Assembly (NCBI GenBank): GCA_050180895.1
Contig: JBFXDS010000007.1
Span: 62,001-126,000, forward strand
Source: JBGPEQ01 sp050180895
GTDB taxonomy: Bacteria; Pseudomonadota; Alphaproteobacteria; Dongiales; Dongiaceae
DNA length: 64,000 nt
Reading direction: 5' to 3'
Of the stretch, positions 8,179 through 20,100 are shown one piece after another; positions within the stretch are counted from its first letter, which is position 1, and each line of letters begins with the position of its first letter. Under the pieces are notes generated by a model that did not search any database, had not been told where the DNA came from, and saw nothing but the letters and a program-made list of their open reading frames with translations. Made by a program: the position numbers and the translations under genes.

Positions 8179-8699
8179 TGGCGACGCAACCTCCCGACCA
8201 GACGGAGAAGGGCGGCGTCATCGTCTCGCGCGGCGCGGCGCGGCTGGCGGCGGTGCAGGCACTGTACCAGATGGCGATGACCGGCGCCGGCGCGGACGCC
8301 GTCGTGCACGAGTTCCTGCACCACCGCCTGGGAAGGCCGGCGGACAAGACGGCGGCCGGGACCGCCGATCCCCAGCTATTCGCCGAGCTGGTGCAGGGCG
8401 TCGCCGCCGCGGTCGACGAGCTCGACGACATGATCGCCGCCGTGCTGAGCGACGATCACGACGTGGACCGGCTGGAGACGGTACTGAAGGTCGTGCTGCG
8501 CGCCGGCGCCTTCGAGCTGGCCAACCGCCACGACGTGCCGGCGCCGGTGACGATCAAGGAATATGTCGACGTGGCCGACGCCTTCTACGACAAGAAGGGC
8601 ACCAGCCTGGCCAATGCGGTCCTGGACCGGCTGGCGCGCGCGCTGCGGCCGGAGGAGGTGGAGGATCGTCGCGGTGGCCGGCCGCCCGCTGCCGGATGA
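8175..8699 (+). CDS. nusB: transcription antitermination factor NusB
   Basis: 174 residues. The all-helical NusB signature is visible in RGAARLAAVQALYQM at the N-terminus and in LRAGAFELANRHDVPAPVTIKEYVDVA with FYDKKGTSLANAVLDRLAR at the C-terminus. NusB with NusE (S10) binds boxA in rRNA transcripts. It overlaps ribH upstream and thiL downstream by about 26 bases. Confidence 0.95.
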   Translation: MMATQPPDQTEKGGVIVSRGAARLAAVQALYQMAMTGAGADAVVHEFLHHRLGRPADKTAAGTADPQLFAELVQGVAAAVDELDDMIAAVLSDDHDVDRLETVLKVVLRAGAFELANRHDVPAPVTIKEYVDVADAFYDKKGTSLANAVLDRLARALRPEEVEDRRGGRPPAAG

Positions 8700-9672
8700 A
8701 TTCGCGCTCATTGCGCGCTACTTCGCGCCGCTGGCCGCCGGCGCGCCCGGCGCCTGCGGCCTGACCGACGACGTCGCGGCCGTCGACGGCATTGGCGCGC
8801 AGGACCGGCTGATCATCAAGACCGACGCCATCGTCGGCGGCGTGCATTTCCTGCCCGGCGACGCGCCCGACCTGGTGGCGCGCAAGCTGCTGCGGGTCAA
8901 CCTCTCGGACCTGGCGGGGAAGGGCGCGCGGCCGCTGGGCTACGTCATGACCTGCGCCTTTCCGCGCGAGATCGACGAAACCTGGCTGGCCGCGTTCGTC
9001 GCGGGGCTGGCGGCGGACCAGGCGGAATTCGGCTTCGCCCTGCTCGGCGGCGACACGACGGCGACGCCCGGACCGGTGACGCTGTCCGCGACCCTGCTGG
9101 GCGCGGCCATCGATGGACGCCTGCCGCGGCGCGGCGACGGGCGCGCCGGCGACGCCGTGCTCGTCTCCGGCAGCCTCGGCGACGGCGCGCTCGGGCTCGA
9201 CGCGCAGCGGCAGGCCTTTCCGGAGCTGGACGCGGCGGAGCGTGCGCAACTCCTCGACCGCTATCGCCTGCCGCAGCCGCGCCTGGCGCTCGGCCGGGCG
9301 CTGGTCGAAGCCGGGATCGTGCACGCCTCGATGGACATCTCCGATGGGTTGCTGGCCGACCTCGGCCATGTCTGCGACGCCTCGGGACTCGGCGCGGAGA
9401 TCGACTGGCCGCGCGTTCCGCTCTCGACGCCGGCGGCGCGGCTGGTCGCGGCCCGCCCGGAACTGTTGCCGCGGATCATCGCCGGCGGCGACGACTACGA
9501 GCTGCTGCTGACGGTCGCCGCCGGCGACGTCGATCGCGCCATGGCCGTTGCCGCCAGCATCGGCGCGCGGCTCACGGCCATCGGCCATCTGCGCACGGGA
9601 TCCGGTGTGCGCATCCGCGACGCGCAAGGGCGAGAAATACCCATTAACCAGAGCGGCTACCGGCATTTTTGA
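8674..9672 (+). CDS. thiL: thiamine-monophosphate kinase
   Basis: 332 residues from the GTG at 8674. ThiL normally begins with a DEFxLI element, and this start yields AGRPLPDEFALIARYF; longer readings run into nusB-frame sequence. The Mg/ATP-binding stretch LTDDVAAVDG, the KTDAIVGGVHF segment and the later MDISDGLLADLGH and GGDDYELL motifs are intact. It makes thiamine pyrophosphate from thiamine monophosphate. Overlap with nusB implies translational coupling. Confidence 0.93.
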   Translation: MAGRPLPDEFALIARYFAPLAAGAPGACGLTDDVAAVDGIGAQDRLIIKTDAIVGGVHFLPGDAPDLVARKLLRVNLSDLAGKGARPLGYVMTCAFPREIDETWLAAFVAGLAADQAEFGFALLGGDTTATPGPVTLSATLLGAAIDGRLPRRGDGRAGDAVLVSGSLGDGALGLDAQRQAFPELDAAERAQLLDRYRLPQPRLALGRALVEAGIVHASMDISDGLLADLGHVCDASGLGAEIDWPRVPLSTPAARLVAARPELLPRIIAGGDDYELLLTVAAGDVDRAMAVAASIGARLTAIGHLRTGSGVRIRDAQGREIPINQSGYRHF

Positions 9673-9807
9673 CGGCTGCGGCAAAGGGTTGCGTGGCCGG
9701 GAGGCTTCTGGCATTTTCCGCGCCGTTTTCGCACTGCGGCAGGGGGCTGCGGCCGCGTAAGTCGCACGTCGGCGCCTGCATCCTTCCGAACAAGAGGAAA
9801 AGCTATC

Positions 9808-11889
<2,082 letters not shown>

Positions 11890-11915
11890 AGACTGGCGGG
11901 CGCGCGGTGCGCGGG

Positions 11916-12377
11916 CTACTGCTCGGTGCCCTTGGTGAAGCGGCCGATATTGCCGAACAGCTGCTGGAGGATCGTCAGCCGCTGACCGTAGGTGGGGGTG
12001 GTGCGGCCGACGGGATCCACCTCGTAGCCATCGTTCATGCCGTAGAGCTGGACCTTCTCGACCATGTCGAGATCGTCGAACTTGACGACGAGGACCTGCT
12101 GGTCGGTGATGTCGGGCGCGAAAAACGCCGTCGTCTCGGTGCGCTTGCTGATGTAGTACCAGGTCTTGTCGTCGAAGGTGGCGACGGTCGAGGGCGTGCC
12201 GAGGAGCTGGGCGACCTGATCCTTCGTCTGCACGCCCGGCTGCACCGCCAGGACCGCCTCCGGGTCGAGCAGGTTGCCGCGCTGGTCGATGCGCGGCGAG
12301 CAGGCGCCGAGCAGCGCGGCGGCGGCGACCGACAGCAGCAGCGCGCGTTGCGAGGAGATGCGCAAGGTTGTCGTCAT
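11916..12377 (-). CDS. bamE: outer-membrane protein assembly factor BamE (SmpA/OmlA family)
   Basis: 153 residues. The N-terminal signal ends in a lipobox (LLGAC, lipidated Cys26), so it is an outer-membrane lipoprotein. The BamE fold signature follows: GVQTKDQVAQLLGTPS then FDDKTWYYIS. It is the small lipoprotein of the BAM complex that inserts beta-barrel proteins. It converges on hppA and diverges from the cytochrome-bc1 chaperone gene, an arrangement seen in other Alphaproteobacteria. Confidence 0.9.
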   Translation of the reverse strand: MTTTLRISSQRALLLSVAAAALLGACSPRIDQRGNLLDPEAVLAVQPGVQTKDQVAQLLGTPSTVATFDDKTWYYISKRTETTAFFAPDITDQQVLVVKFDDLDMVEKVQLYGMNDGYEVDPVGRTTPTYGQRLTILQQLFGNIGRFTKGTEQ

Positions 12378-12503
12378 GCCCCGTTTCCGTCCTGGACCTA
12401 GCCGGCACGCCGCGCAGGCGATGACCGCCGTCGACGCGCCGCCAGAGTCTCATTTCGCCGTTCGGCCTGTCAATGCACGCGAACGGCCCGCGGCGAGGCA
12501 GAC

Positions 12504-13058
12504 ATGATTCTCTCGCGCTGGTTCGCGCGCGGGTCGGAGGCGGCGGCGCTCGCCTACCGGCGGATCGTGGCCCAGGCGCGGCAGCCCGCGCTCTATGCCG
12601 GCCTCGGCGTGCCGGACAGCGCCGACGGCCGGTTCGAGATGCTGGCCCTGCATCTGTTCCTCGTCCTGCACCGGCTGAAGAGCGAGCGCGGCGATCCGGC
12701 CTGCGCCGCTCTGGCGCAGGATCTTACGGACCACATGATGGCCGACATGGACGCGAACCTGCGGGAGATGGGCGCCGGCGACCTCGGCGTCGGGCGGCGG
12801 GTGAAGCGCATGGCGAAAGCCCTCTATGGCCGTATCGCCGCCTACGAGGCCGGGTTCGACCGCGGCGAGGCGGCGTTGCGCCAGGCGGTGCGGCAGGCGG
12901 TGTTCGCCACGGTCGAACCCGGCGACGCGCAGGTGGCAGCGGTCGCCCGCTATCTCATAACCTGTCGGGAGGCGCTGGCCGCCCAGCCGGCCGGCGCGCT
13001 GGCACGCGGCGCGATCGACTTCCCGCCGGTCGAGGTCGACGGGGCGGCCGATCGTTAA
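12504..13058 (+). CDS. ubiquinol-cytochrome c chaperone (CBP3/UQCC1) family protein
   Basis: 184 residues, soluble. The stretch YAGLGVPDSADGRFEMLALHLFLVLHRL and the following DLTDHMMADMDANLREMGAGDLGVGRRVKRMAKALYGR are the core of the CBP3 family, which assists assembly of the cytochrome bc1 complex. It lies between bamE and the YceD-like gene, the standard alphaproteobacterial context. Confidence 0.88.
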   Translation: MILSRWFARGSEAAALAYRRIVAQARQPALYAGLGVPDSADGRFEMLALHLFLVLHRLKSERGDPACAALAQDLTDHMMADMDANLREMGAGDLGVGRRVKRMAKALYGRIAAYEAGFDRGEAALRQAVRQAVFATVEPGDAQVAAVARYLITCREALAAQPAGALARGAIDFPPVEVDGAADR

Positions 13059-13113
13059 AGCGTTGACCCGGTCGTCGCGTTTCCGTATTGTCCCGCGCTT
13101 TCCCGCCACCCAC

Positions 13114-13674
13114 ATGATCGTCATGACCAAGTCCGCCGCTCCGCCGGCAGAATTTTCGCGGCCGGTCGCCGCCGACCAGATCGGGCCGCAGGAGACCGAA
13201 CGCGAGATCGTCGCCAACGAGGTCGAGCGGGCGCGGCTGGCCGAACGGTTCGGGCTTCTGGCGCTCGACCGGCTCGCCGCCACGCTGCAGCTCAGGCGCA
13301 GCCGGTCGGGCGTGATACGGGTGACCGGCCGGTTCGAGGCCGAGGTGGTGCAGGCTTGCGTCGTGACGCTGGAGCCGGTGCCCGCCCGCGTGAGCGAGAG
13401 CTTTGCGGCGGCCTTCGGGCCGTCGCCGGCCGCGCCGGCGGGCGAGGTCGTCATCGTCGACCTCGACGAGGAGGACCCGGCCGAAGAGCTGGTCGACGGC
13501 CGGATCGATCTGGGCGAGGTCGTGGCGCAGCAACTGGCCGTGGCGCTCGATCCCTATCCGCGGGCGCCCGGGGCGGACGACCGGTTCTCCACGGCCGACG
13601 GGGAAGGAGCGGACGGCGACGCCAAGGCCGGTCCCTTCGCGGCCCTCGAACGACTGCGGGAACGTCGCAGTTGA
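13114..13674 (+). CDS. YceD/DUF177 family protein
   Basis: 186 residues from the ATG at 13114; an ATG at 13123 and a TTG at 13063 are possible alternatives, and no clear ribosome binding site decides. The domain begins at about PAEFSRPVAADQI and includes the conserved VQACVVTLEPVPARV element and the acidic DEEDPAEELVDGRIDLGEVVAQQLAVALDPYPR segment. The family is found next to rpmF in most bacteria and has been linked to 23S rRNA or ribosome accumulation. Here it is 85 bp upstream of rpmF. Confidence 0.82.
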   Translation: MIVMTKSAAPPAEFSRPVAADQIGPQETEREIVANEVERARLAERFGLLALDRLAATLQLRRSRSGVIRVTGRFEAEVVQACVVTLEPVPARVSESFAAAFGPSPAAPAGEVVIVDLDEEDPAEELVDGRIDLGEVVAQQLAVALDPYPRAPGADDRFSTADGEGADGDAKAGPFAALERLRERRS

Positions 13675-13759
13675 ACATGCCGGCAAGCGGCTTGCCGTTG
13701 CCGGGGATTTTGGATAGTAATCGGGCGCCTCATCGCGCCTTTCAGCGAAAGACTGCAAG

Positions 13760-13942
13760 ATGGCTGTTCCCAAGAAGAAGGTCTCCAAGTCGCGTCGCGA
13801 CATGCGGCGTTCTCATCACGCCCTCACGTCGGCGTCGTGGATCGAATGCCCGAACTGCGGTGAGCAGAAGCGGCCGCATCACGTCTGTTCGGCTTGCGGA
13901 TACTATGACGGGCGTCAGGTAGCCGAAGCCGGAGCAGCGTGA
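13760..13942 (+). CDS. rpmF: 50S ribosomal protein L32
   Basis: 60 residues, basic N-terminus (AVPKKKVSKSRRDMRRSHHA) followed by a four-cysteine zinc ribbon (CPNC at about 31-34, CSAC at about 44-47). A component of the large ribosomal subunit. It precedes plsX, the conserved rpmF-plsX-fabH arrangement. Confidence 0.97.
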   Translation: MAVPKKKVSKSRRDMRRSHHALTSASWIECPNCGEQKRPHHVCSACGYYDGRQVAEAGAA

Positions 13943-13973
13943 CACGACGCTCGACGTCGCCACGAGTTCATCG

Positions 13974-15020
13974 GTGACGGACCGCGTTGCCATTGCCCTG
14001 GATGCCATGGGCGGTGACCACGCCCCTGGCATGGTCATCAAGGGCGCGAACATCGCGCGGCAGCGTTTCCCGCGGGCGCACTTCCTGTTCTTCGGCGACG
14101 AGAACCGGATCAAGCCGGTGCTGCGCAAGCTGCCGCAGCTGGCCAAGGCCAGCTCGCTGCATCACACCGATCTGGTGGTGACGGCCGAAGACAAGCCGTC
14201 GATCGCCGTCCGCCGGCGCGGCTCCAGCATGCGCATGGCCTGCGATGCCGTCGAGAGCGGGGAGGCCGCGGGCGTCGTCTCGGCCGGCAATACCGGCGCG
14301 TTCATGGCGATCGCCAAGCTGGTGATGAAGACGCTGCCGGGCATCCACAGGCCGGCGATCGCCGGCTATTTCCCGACCCTGCGCGGCGAGAGCGTGATGC
14401 TCGATCTCGGCGCCAACGTCGAATGCGACGCCACCAACCTGGTGGAGTTCGCGATCATGGGCAACGTCTTCGCCCGGACGGTGCTGGGCGTCCTGCATCC
14501 GACGGTGGGCCTGCTCAATGTCGGGTCCGAGGAGTTGAAGGGCCATGAGGCGCTGCGCGAGGCCAGCGCGATGCTGCGCAACACGCCGATGCCCGGACAC
14601 TTTCACGGCTTCGTCGAGGGCGACGACATCGCCAAGGGGACGGTCGACGTGATCGTAGCCGACGGGTTCACCGGCAACGTGGCGCTGAAGACGATCGAAG
14701 GCACCGCCAAGCTCTACAGCGGATTCATGCGCGAGACCTTCCGCAGTTCGATCCTGGCGCGCCTCGGCTATCTGCTGGCGCGGCCGGCATTGAACAGCCT
14801 GCGCACGCGCGTCGATCCGCGCCGCTACAACGGCGCCATCTTCCTCGGACTCAACGGCATCGCCGTCAAGAGCCACGGCGGGACCGACGCGGTCGGCTTC
14901 GCCAACGCCATCGGCGTCGCCGTCGACATGGCGCTGCACGGCGCCATCGACAAGATCAAGGAAGATTTCGCCAAACTGACGGCGCAGCCGCAGCCCGATC
15001 TGCAGGCGGCCAGTCTCTGA
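13974..15020 (+). CDS. plsX: phosphate acyltransferase PlsX
   Basis: 348 residues from GTG at 13974. The N-terminus VAIALDAMGGDHAPGMVIKG is diagnostic, and GAVVSAGNTGAFMA-type and DGFTGNVALKTIEG motifs follow. PlsX converts acyl-ACP to acyl-phosphate for the first glycerol-3-phosphate acylation in phospholipid synthesis; it is a peripheral membrane enzyme. Its stop overlaps the fabH start (TGATGG). Confidence 0.96.
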   Translation: MTDRVAIALDAMGGDHAPGMVIKGANIARQRFPRAHFLFFGDENRIKPVLRKLPQLAKASSLHHTDLVVTAEDKPSIAVRRRGSSMRMACDAVESGEAAGVVSAGNTGAFMAIAKLVMKTLPGIHRPAIAGYFPTLRGESVMLDLGANVECDATNLVEFAIMGNVFARTVLGVLHPTVGLLNVGSEELKGHEALREASAMLRNTPMPGHFHGFVEGDDIAKGTVDVIVADGFTGNVALKTIEGTAKLYSGFMRETFRSSILARLGYLLARPALNSLRTRVDPRRYNGAIFLGLNGIAVKSHGGTDAVGFANAIGVAVDMALHGAIDKIKEDFAKLTAQPQPDLQAASL

Positions 15021-15982
15021 TGGCGATCCGTTCGATCGTCGCCGGCTGCGGCGCCTACCTGCCGAGCCGAATCGTCACCAATGCCGAACTGGCGCGCAGG
15101 ATCGAGACGTCCGACGAGTGGATCGTGCAGCGCACCGGCATCCGCGAGCGGCGCATCGCCGCCGAGGGCGAGAAGACCTCCGATCTGGCCATCGCGTCGG
15201 CCGCCGCCGCGCTGAAGAACGCGGGCATGAGCGGCGGCGACATCGACCTCATCGTGCTGGCCACGTCGACGCCCGACGAGACCTTTCCGGCCACGGCGAC
15301 GCGCGTGCAGGCGGCCATCGGCATGACCCGCGGCGCCGCCTTCGACGTGCAGGCGGTGTGCTCGGGCTTCGTCTTCGCGCTCTCGGTCGCCGACAACTTC
15401 CTGCGCCTCGGCCAGGCGCGGACGGCGCTGGTCATCGGCGCCGAGACCTTCTCGCGCATCCTCGACTGGACCGACCGGACGACCTGCGTGCTGTTCGGCG
15501 ACGGCGCCGGCGCCGTCGTGCTGACCGCCAGCGACGGCGGCGAGCGCGGCGTCCTTTCGACCCACCTCTTCTCCGACGGCCGCTACCACGACGCGCTGTA
15601 TGTCGACGGCGGCCCGTCCTCGACGATGACCACGGGCCGCTTGCGGATGGAGGGGCGCGAGGTGTTCCGCCATGCCGTGGTCAAGCTGGCCGAGGCGGTC
15701 GACGCGGCCATCGCCGCCAACGGCGTCACCGGCACCGACATCGACTGGCTGGTGCCGCATCAGGCCAACCGCCGCATCATCGACGGCATGGGCCATCGCC
15801 TCGGGCTGCCGCCGGAAAAGGTGGTGCTGACGATCGACCGGCATGCCAACACCTCGGCGGCCTCGATCCCGCTGGCCCTCGCCGAGGCCTCCGGCGACGG
15901 CCGCATCCGCCCCGGCCACCTCGTCCTGCTCGAGGCCATGGGCGGCGGCTTCACCTGGGGTTCCGCGCTGGTTCGCTGGTAA
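15020..15982 (+). CDS. fabH: beta-ketoacyl-ACP synthase III
   Basis: 320 residues. The catalytic Cys114 lies in DVQAVCSGF; the His of VPHQANRRII and the Asn of NTSAASIPLAL complete the Cys-His-Asn triad. It condenses acetyl-CoA with malonyl-ACP to start fatty-acid synthesis. The start codon overlaps the plsX stop, so the two are coupled. Confidence 0.97.
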   Translation: MAIRSIVAGCGAYLPSRIVTNAELARRIETSDEWIVQRTGIRERRIAAEGEKTSDLAIASAAAALKNAGMSGGDIDLIVLATSTPDETFPATATRVQAAIGMTRGAAFDVQAVCSGFVFALSVADNFLRLGQARTALVIGAETFSRILDWTDRTTCVLFGDGAGAVVLTASDGGERGVLSTHLFSDGRYHDALYVDGGPSSTMTTGRLRMEGREVFRHAVVKLAEAVDAAIAANGVTGTDIDWLVPHQANRRIIDGMGHRLGLPPEKVVLTIDRHANTSAASIPLALAEASGDGRIRPGHLVLLEAMGGGFTWGSALVRW

Positions 15983-16135
15983 CGCGTAGTCTCCGCGAGC
16001 GGGATCGGCAGCGCGTTGCGCCGATGCCTCCTTATGCTACTTCAAGGAGCACGAACATCCCTTTGTAATTGACTGGTTTCTGTGCGGGGAGTAGCGTTCC
16101 CGGAACACCAAGCGGAACGGACGAGCGGGGCGGGG

Positions 16136-16441
16136 ATGAACGCGACGGTGACGCGGGCGCAATTGAGCGAGGCGGTCTATCAGGAGGTGGGTCTGTCGCG
16201 CAACGAATCGGCCGACCTGGTGGAGGTGGTCCTGAAGGAGATCGCCGACGCGCTGGCGCGCGGCGAGAACGTGAAGATCTCCTCGTTCGGCAGCTTCTTC
16301 GTGCGGGCCAAGGGGCAGCGCATCGGCCGCAACCCGAAGACAGGCGAGGAAGTTCCGATAAACCCAAGAAAAGTTTTGGTTTTTCGCGCGTCACACGTCT
16401 TGAAGGACAAGGTTAACGCAGGCACCGGAGGCGTATCGTGA
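16136..16441 (+). CDS. ihfA: integration host factor subunit alpha
   Basis: 101 residues from the ATG at 16136; an upstream in-frame start adds residues not found in the family. The HU/IHF fold is complete, with GENVKISSFGSFFVRAKGQRIGRNPKTGEEVPINPRKVLVFRAS containing the DNA-bending beta arms and the intercalating Pro. IHF bends DNA in replication, recombination and promoter architecture. A weak TTGACT at 16068-16073 may be part of its own promoter. It overlaps the merR-type gene by GTGA. Confidence 0.95.
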   Translation: MNATVTRAQLSEAVYQEVGLSRNESADLVEVVLKEIADALARGENVKISSFGSFFVRAKGQRIGRNPKTGEEVPINPRKVLVFRASHVLKDKVNAGTGGVS

Positions 16442-16911
16442 GAGCACGGCCGCACGCCGGAGCGGAGCGTCCGTTGGCGGCACCGGCGGCCGCTCCCGCC
16501 GCCCGCCGGGTGGAGAAATCCTCCTCCGCCTTCCGCACCATCAGCGAGGTGGCGCAGGACCTGGACGTGCCGCAGCATGTCCTGCGGTTCTGGGAGACGC
16601 GCTTCACGCAGATCCGGCCGCTCAAGCGCGGCGGCGGCCGCCGCTATTATCGGCCGGAGGACGTGGCGCTGCTGCGGCTGATTCGCGAGCTGCTGTACGA
16701 CGAGGGCTACACGATCAAGGGCGTGCAGAAGCTGATGCGCGAGGGCGCCCTCAAGCAGCGCCTGACCCAGCTGGAGGCCGAGCAACTGGCCGAAGCCGAG
16801 CCGGCGCCCGGCGCCGCACCGGTGACCGACGATCTGATCCGGCAGCGGTTGCAGACGATCCTGGCCGAACTGGAATCGCTGCGCGACCGCCTGCGCGCGG
16901 CCCTGGCCTGA
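16438..16911 (+). CDS. MerR family transcriptional regulator
   Basis: 157 residues from GTG at 16438. A disordered Ala/Pro-rich N-terminus of about 25 residues precedes a winged-helix domain (FRTISEVAQDLDVPQHVLRFWETRF, then RRYYRPEDVALLRLIRELLYDEGYTIKGVQ) and a C-terminal helix. It has the usual place of the conserved MerR-like gene after ihfA. No ligand-binding cysteines like those of metal sensors are seen. Confidence 0.9.
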   Translation: MRARPHAGAERPLAAPAAAPAARRVEKSSSAFRTISEVAQDLDVPQHVLRFWETRFTQIRPLKRGGGRRYYRPEDVALLRLIRELLYDEGYTIKGVQKLMREGALKQRLTQLEAEQLAEAEPAPGAAPVTDDLIRQRLQTILAELESLRDRLRAALA

Positions 16912-16986
16912 CGCCGACCGCGCCGTTGCCTGGGGCGCGCCGGCGAACTAAGGTGCCGCCGCCCCGCCCATGCGACTGGTCGACGT

Positions 16987-17063
16987 CGGAGCGTAGCGCA
17001 GCCTGGTAGCGCATCAGACTGGGGGTCTGGGGGTCGCGGGTTCAAATCCCGCCGCTCCGACCA
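16987..17063 (+). tRNA. tRNA-Pro (anticodon GGG)
   Basis: 77 nt with encoded CCA (17061-17063). Acceptor stem CGGAGCG/CGCTCCG, D-loop AGCCTGGTA, anticodon stem TCAGA/TCTGG with loop CTGGGGG giving anticodon GGG at 17021-17023, and T-loop GGGTTCAAATCCC. Its 3' end is the left side of an apparent integration: the last 20 bases (17045-17064) recur at 21812-21831. Confidence 0.97.
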
Positions 17064-17064
17064 T
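17045..17064 (+). repeat. att-like direct repeat, left copy (inside tRNA-Pro)
   Basis: 20-bp sequence covering the T-arm 3' side, acceptor stem and CCA of tRNA-Pro plus one base. Identical to 21812-21831; the flanks diverge immediately on both sides. Confidence 0.8.
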
Positions 17065-17194
17065 TCGCATCAGCGAACGATCTGCGATCGGCAGGCGCCG
17101 GAGCGCCATCGTCGGATCTGAAGGTATGGCACGCCGGGCGAGCGATCACATTTTCCGCACATATCCCAGCTGCCGAATACATTCCCTGCCGCAG

Positions 17195-20100
17195 TTACAG
17201 CTTCAGGTCCGGCACGCCGGAACCGGTGCCGAGAGAGGAGGTTCCGCTCTTGATCAGCTCCCTGCTTTGCGCAGCATACTTGGCGTAGATATTGGGATCG
17301 GTCAGGTGCAGCACGAGCCTGTCCTCTGCGGCCGGATCGTTCACCGCATCGAACTGCATCGTCAGAACCGCGCCGCAAGTGCGGCCGCTGACGTTGTTGT
17401 ACATTGTCATGACGGGGACGCTGAAGGAGGAACCCGGACGCCACTGGGTCTGCGCACCGTCGGCTTCGAGCCAGTCCTTGGCCGAGCGGTTGCCGGAGCT
17501 CGGCATACATTGATGCTGCACGCTGTCATTGGTCGTCGTTTCCCGCAGGCCTGGACCCCAACCGATGCCGTAAGTTCCGGTCCAATCTTCCTGGCCATAC
17601 TTCTCGCGCAGATTCGTCATGACGGCCGCTGCCGTGACCTTGCCCGACGGGAAATTGACCTGACGAGTAATCCCCAGCACGACCGCCGACGCGGCGGGCG
17701 GTTCATCATACAACATGATGAACTCGCTGCCGTCTTCGGCGACGTAGATGCGGCTGGATGAGAAGTCCTCGAAGTCGCCGGCGACGGCCTTGGTATCGCG
17801 CGCCCGATCCCTGACGAGCACGCGGCCCACCGACATATGATCTCGGATGATCGCATCAGCCTCGTCGAAGGTCATGCCGAGGCGCAAGCCCACAATGTCC
17901 GGTCCGGACGCCTTGTCGGGCAAGGCTGGCTGCGCGTCTGGCAGCCGCAGCGCCTGCAGATCCAGTATCCGCGCTTCGCGCAGTTCCAGGTCCGCAATCG
18001 GTTCATGGGTCGTACCCTGCACGAGCTTGGCCGACAGCAGTTCGGCTTCGAAGACATAGTGCCGGCCGGGGTGGGTGAGCGACGCATCGCTCCAGTCCGA
18101 CCCGTCCAGACCGAGGCCGTCGCGAAATGCCTGATAGTATCTACTGGCCTCCTGCATCGGCTTAGGCAACGGTTCGTCGTCAACGCGGACGCCGGCGATG
18201 GCGATGTCGACGATCATATTCGGCGAACTCGTGGTCAACGAGACAAGATCACTCTGCGAGCCGGGGAAGAAGAGTTCCTTGTCATAGACGAAGATATCTC
18301 GGAATCCTGGTTCGACCTCAGACGTGCTGAGCCGATCGAATTGCGCTTCCCGAGCGAGGCAATACGGATCATTGCTGTCGGCCAACACCGTGGCGCAGGA
18401 GAGGCGCGGACCAGCCCGGCCGTACCCTAGGCCGAAGGGATAGATCTCGGGCGCATTCTCCAGCACACCCTGCAGATAGTCGCAGGCTGGCGCCAAGGCC
18501 GGATAAGACATGGCTTCGGCTTGGCAGGATTGGACCATGACGGAGTCGTGGATCGGATTGCCGTCTTGAGGCGTATTGGGAGCTTGGACCGAGATCGGAC
18601 TGCCGTCGTCGAGCCTGACATAACGATAGGTGAGCCTCAGACGCTCCGGCAAAGCAGCGGCCCGCTGGACCGTCCAATCTTTGAAGCGAGGCAACAGCGC
18701 CGCCCGTTGCTCGACCGATGGCGCCGGCTTGCCCGGAACGAAGAAACGGCCCCAATCGGGCTCGCCTTTTTCCGGCGGGACCGCTGCTTCGTATTGCCAG
18801 CGCGCCGTCAGCATCTGGTCGTAATCCTTGTCGGTCACCGTCTCCGGCAGGTGCTTCACCATTAGGAGATCGACCGTTTCGGCGGCCAGCGGCAGCGCGT
18901 CCCCGGCGGGTGGAGTCACGGCCGGCGCCGCTGAATCGAGCCGATTTGGATCGATCGATTCGAGTCCATAGGACTTTTCGTACAACAGGGCGGTTCGGTC
19001 GGCATTCCTGATCGTCAACCGCTTCGGCGCGGCCATAACGGCAAGTGACTCCGACGCGTCGCCGGCGGCCACCAGCGCCGACGGGCCGGCTTCCACGGAG
19101 ATCTCGACGACCGGCCACCCCGAATGCAACTCATCGGTGATCCGTTGCTGCTCCGCCGCGCTGAATTCGGGGACGTAGTGAGACGCGACATTGGCCAGAA
19201 TCAGCACGGGCTGTCGGGTCTTCCCTGGCCCCGCGAGATAGCCGGCATCGAATTGTCTGATGCCGATGGGATCGACATCGAGGCGTAGAATCTGGTCGGC
19301 GGAGTATCCCTGGTCCAAGAGCGCTTGAAGGGGAGGCGAGGAGTCACTGCTGTCCACCACCGGCAAGGCGAGCCAGATCGGCTTGCCGCTCGGGCTCTCG
19401 ATGCGGGCCGGCAGCACGAATTCCCGTGGAAGGCTCTTCGCGCGCAGCTTCGCCCAGTCGCGATATTGGGCGATCTGCGCTTCGGAGAACGGCGTTTGGT
19501 AGCCAGCCTGCAGTCCGTTCGGAAAGAACGGGATGTAACGGTCATCGTATTCGGCCGTCGGATTCGACTCGTAGGCGACGGCGCCCGTCCGCCGATCCAG
19601 CCGACGGTTGTAATAGGCTGCATCGGTCCGGGCCTGGTGCTCCATCAGACGTCCCCAGGCTCCCGCATCGAGGACATCGCCGTGATCGCGCAGCATGAGC
19701 AGTGCCAGCGAAGCCTCATTGAACGATCCCGAGTCCACCGCCGGCGCGGCCTCCGGCAGCCCGCTCAGCAGGATCGGTTCCTTCCCCTTCGGCAGATCCA
19801 GCCGCTCGATCGGCCGCTCCAGATCGGAGTCCTCGTAGATCGCGAACGACGCAACGTCCGACCATACCGGGATGCGGTTCGAAGGTCGGTTCGGATCGTC
19901 CATCTTGGCCGATGGAATCGTGCGGAAGCGAAGCGCGATGGCGATGTAGACCGTGCGGTTTTTCAGACGCTTGAGGATCTGCTCGGCCTGCGTCGGATCC
20001 ATTGTCCAGACCTCGGGCACCCTCGCCGCCGGCGGAAAGAAGTAGAAGGACTCCTGCGAACAGGCCGGTCCAACGGTCGCGACGCCCAGATAGGTTGCCA